A stretch of 21,696 nucleotides of DNA from positions 1 through 21,696 of the forward strand of contig CAUUTP010000029.1 in assembly GCA_963548155.1 (NCBI GenBank), read 5' to 3'. The DNA is from Eikenella sp963548155 (lineage in GTDB: Bacteria; Pseudomonadota; Gammaproteobacteria; Burkholderiales; Neisseriaceae). The translations under genes were made by a program, and so were the position numbers. Within the stretch, counting starts at the first letter, position 1. Every line of letters begins with the position of its first letter. Below are positions 19,943 through 21,696 of this stretch, one piece after another. Below the pieces are notes generated by a model. That model had not been told where the DNA came from and made no database searches. It was given only the letters and a program-made list of their open reading frames with translations.

Positions 19943-21696
19943 ATGAGTACACCCGATCCCGCCAAAACCCCGCTGTTGCGGCGGCCTTGGTTTGCCTTCT
20001 TCAGCTCCATGCGCTTTGCCGTGGCGCTGCTCTCGCTGCTTGCGCTCGCTTCAGTGATCGGCACGGTACTGCAGCAAAATCAGGCGGAGGTGGCTTATGT
20101 GGTGGAATTCGGGCCGTTCTGGCATCAGATTTTCCGTTTCCTCGGCTTGTATGATGTGTATTCCGCGCCGTGGTTTGTGGCTATTTTGGCATTCTTGATG
20201 CTCTCCACCGGCCTGTGCCTGTGGCGCAATATCCCGCCTTTCCTGCGCGAAATGAAAAGCTTCCGCCTGAGTGCTTCCGCCCGCTCGCTGGCCGCCATGA
20301 AACATAGCACCCTGCTCGCTGCCGCGCCCGCGCCCGAAATTGCCGAACGCTACCTGAAAGTTTCCGGCTTCACCGTACAAAGCCGACAGCGCGAAGACGG
20401 CAGCTTCATCATTGCGGCAAAAAAAGGCAGCCTCAACAAGTGGGGCTACATCTTCGCCCATGCCGCCATCATCGTGATTTGCCTGGGCGGCCTCATCGAC
20501 AGCAATCTGCCGATTAAGCTGGCTATGTTTTCAGGTAGCCTCAAGCCCAATAAAACTGCCCAGTTCTCCAACGATTTCGGCAAAGAAAGCCGCTTGGGCA
20601 GCAATACCTTATCGTTTCGCGGCAATGTAAACATCCGCGAAGGGCAAACCGTGCAGGAAGTGTTTCTCGACACGGGCGACGGGCTCTTGGTGCAGGAATT
20701 GCCGTTTAGCGTAACCCTCAAGCAATTCCATGTGGATTACTACGAAAACGGCATGCCGAAAAACTTTGCCAGCGATTTAATCGTAACCGATCGGCAAAGC
20801 GGCCAAATCTACACCCCCACCGTGAAAGTGAACCACCCCTTCACCCTGCACGGCATTTCGCTCTACCAGGCCAGCTTCGGCGACGGCGGCTCCGGCCTTA
20901 CCTTCCGCGCCTGGAACTTGGGCACGCCCTCCGCCGCCAGCACCGAACTCAAAGCCGCCTCGCTCAGCGCTTTCCCGCTGCGCCTGGGCCAAAATCAAAA
21001 CCAACAATACACGCTCGAATTCACCGAACTGCGCCCGCTGAACGTGGAAGACGAAGAGCAAACCGATAACGCTGCCTCGCAGCCGGCCAATCTGCGACAC
21101 CGCCTCAACGAGGCACGCAGCGTACAGCAGTCCGATGCCCTGCGCAACGTCGGCCCCACCATCACCTTCCGCCTGCGCGACCAAGCCGGCCAGGCGCGCG
21201 AATATGTCAACTACATGCTGCCCCTGCGGCGCGGCGGCGATTTCTACTTCGCCACCGGCGAGCGCGGCAGCAACAGCGAAGACTACCGCTGGCTGATGAT
21301 TCCGGCCGATAAAAACGGCAAGCCCGACACCTTCATGCACTTGCGCGCCGTGCTGCTTCAGCCTGAGCTGCGCGAAGCTGTGCTCGACCGTGCTGTGGCC
21401 GATATGCCCGAGCCTTCCAAAACCCGCTTCCGCGAAGCCTTGCGCAATATTTTGGAGCTGTTCGCCCGCGAAGGTTATGTGGGCATCAACCAATTCGTGG
21501 AAAACAAAATCCCCGCTGCCGAACAAGATCGGATGCGCGAATTGTTCTACCAAATGCTGTTCGGCGCTGGCAATATCGCCCTCGAGCAAGCGCTGTCCGA
21601 GCAAGGGCTGGACTGGCCGCAAAGCGAAGAGCGCAACCGTTTCCTCATCAACAGTTTCGATGCCTACACCGGCCTCACCCGCTTCAGCTCACCGGT
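19943..21696 (+). CDS. ccsB: Cytochrome c biogenesis protein ResB/CcsB, 3' end outside the window
   Basis: The first 584 residues of a ResB/CcsB protein, part of the system II complex with CcsA that carries haem across the membrane and ligates it to apocytochrome c. Membrane segments lie at about 24-44, 76-94 and 168-186; the third contains H173 in GYIFAHAAIIV, a conserved position. A long periplasmic domain follows (190 onward: VDYYENGMPKNFASDL, HGISLYQASFGDGGS). The frame stays open to the right edge; the family usually has a fourth membrane segment near the C-terminus, not reached here. A DUS at 20530-20541 encodes F-S-G-S-L at the start of the periplasmic domain. Neither a ribosome site nor a close upstream gene is visible; ccsA would be expected just beyond the window. 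Confidence 0.93.
   Translation, partial: MSTPDPAKTPLLRRPWFAFFSSMRFAVALLSLLALASVIGTVLQQNQAEVAYVVEFGPFWHQIFRFLGLYDVYSAPWFVAILAFLMLSTGLCLWRNIPPFLREMKSFRLSASARSLAAMKHSTLLAAAPAPEIAERYLKVSGFTVQSRQREDGSFIIAAKKGSLNKWGYIFAHAAIIVICLGGLIDSNLPIKLAMFSGSLKPNKTAQFSNDFGKESRLGSNTLSFRGNVNIREGQTVQEVFLDTGDGLLVQELPFSVTLKQFHVDYYENGMPKNFASDLIVTDRQSGQIYTPTVKVNHPFTLHGISLYQASFGDGGSGLTFRAWNLGTPSAASTELKAASLSAFPLRLGQNQNQQYTLEFTELRPLNVEDEEQTDNAASQPANLRHRLNEARSVQQSDALRNVGPTITFRLRDQAGQAREYVNYMLPLRRGGDFYFATGERGSNSEDYRWLMIPADKNGKPDTFMHLRAVLLQPELREAVLDRAVADMPEPSKTRFREALRNILELFAREGYVGINQFVENKIPAAEQDRMRELFYQMLFGAGNIALEQALSEQGLDWPQSEERNRFLINSFDAYTGLTRFSSP
20530..20541 (-). repeat. DUS inside resB/ccsB
   Basis: Exact TTCAGGTAGCCT, read in frame as S-G-S-L just after the third membrane segment. 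A degenerate GCTACCTGAA lies at 20349-20358 in the same gene. Confidence 0.85.

Overview
The window looks like chromosomal DNA from an Eikenella-like member of the Neisseriaceae. The main evidence is the 12-mer AGGCTACCTGAA, which I recognise as the Eikenella dialect of the DNA uptake sequence (DUS). I count 39 copies of its 11-base core GGCTACCTGAA on the two strands, about one per 560 bases, against roughly 0.01 expected by chance. The DNA is GC-rich, genes are tightly packed, and the gene content (ferrochelatase, TtcA, ComM, a SPOR protein beside DsbA, DapC, GmhB with an NlaA-type acyltransferase, ResB) fits a naturally competent betaproteobacterium. I see no tRNA, rRNA, CRISPR array or insertion sequence.

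Layout. 1-1600 is an accessory stretch. It holds the first codons of a gene leaving the left edge, a pair of GC-rich hairpins, a periplasmic alpha-carbonic anhydrase (minus strand) whose terminator carries a different DUS dialect (AAGCAGCCTGCA), and a decayed small gene. From 1660 come ftsK and hemH (plus), then three minus-strand genes: an unknown 151-aa protein, and the ttcA/CPBP-protease pair, which overlap. Divergent from ttcA lies a DUF4149 membrane protein, then ubiK-comM, a SPOR-domain protein and dsbA, uppP, an alpha/beta-hydrolase lipoprotein, a tyrB-like aminotransferase, an unknown low-GC membrane-anchored protein, a DUF488 protein, the compact series rfbC-gmhB-plsC-small membrane protein, dapC, and a resB/ccsB gene cut off by the right edge.

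How it works together. Most genes are housekeeping: chromosome segregation and division (FtsK, SPOR protein), envelope synthesis (UppP, RfbC, GmhB, PlsC, DapC), haem and cytochrome c maturation (HemH, ResB), tRNA thiolation (TtcA), ubiquinone synthesis (UbiK), disulfide formation (DsbA) and transformation (ComM). Most transcription units end in a hairpin made of two inverted DUS copies, so termination and DNA uptake share the same sequence. Several poorly conserved genes sit between two such hairpins, and six DUS copies lie inside reading frames.

The strongest observations are the dialect mismatch at the carbonic anhydrase (likely import from a Kingella oralis-like donor), a 38-base repeat that extends a DUS beyond its normal length at two distant sites, and the AT-richer orphan gene at 15088 with a perfect 22-base palindrome in its first codons. 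I did not find a clear new multi-gene system.
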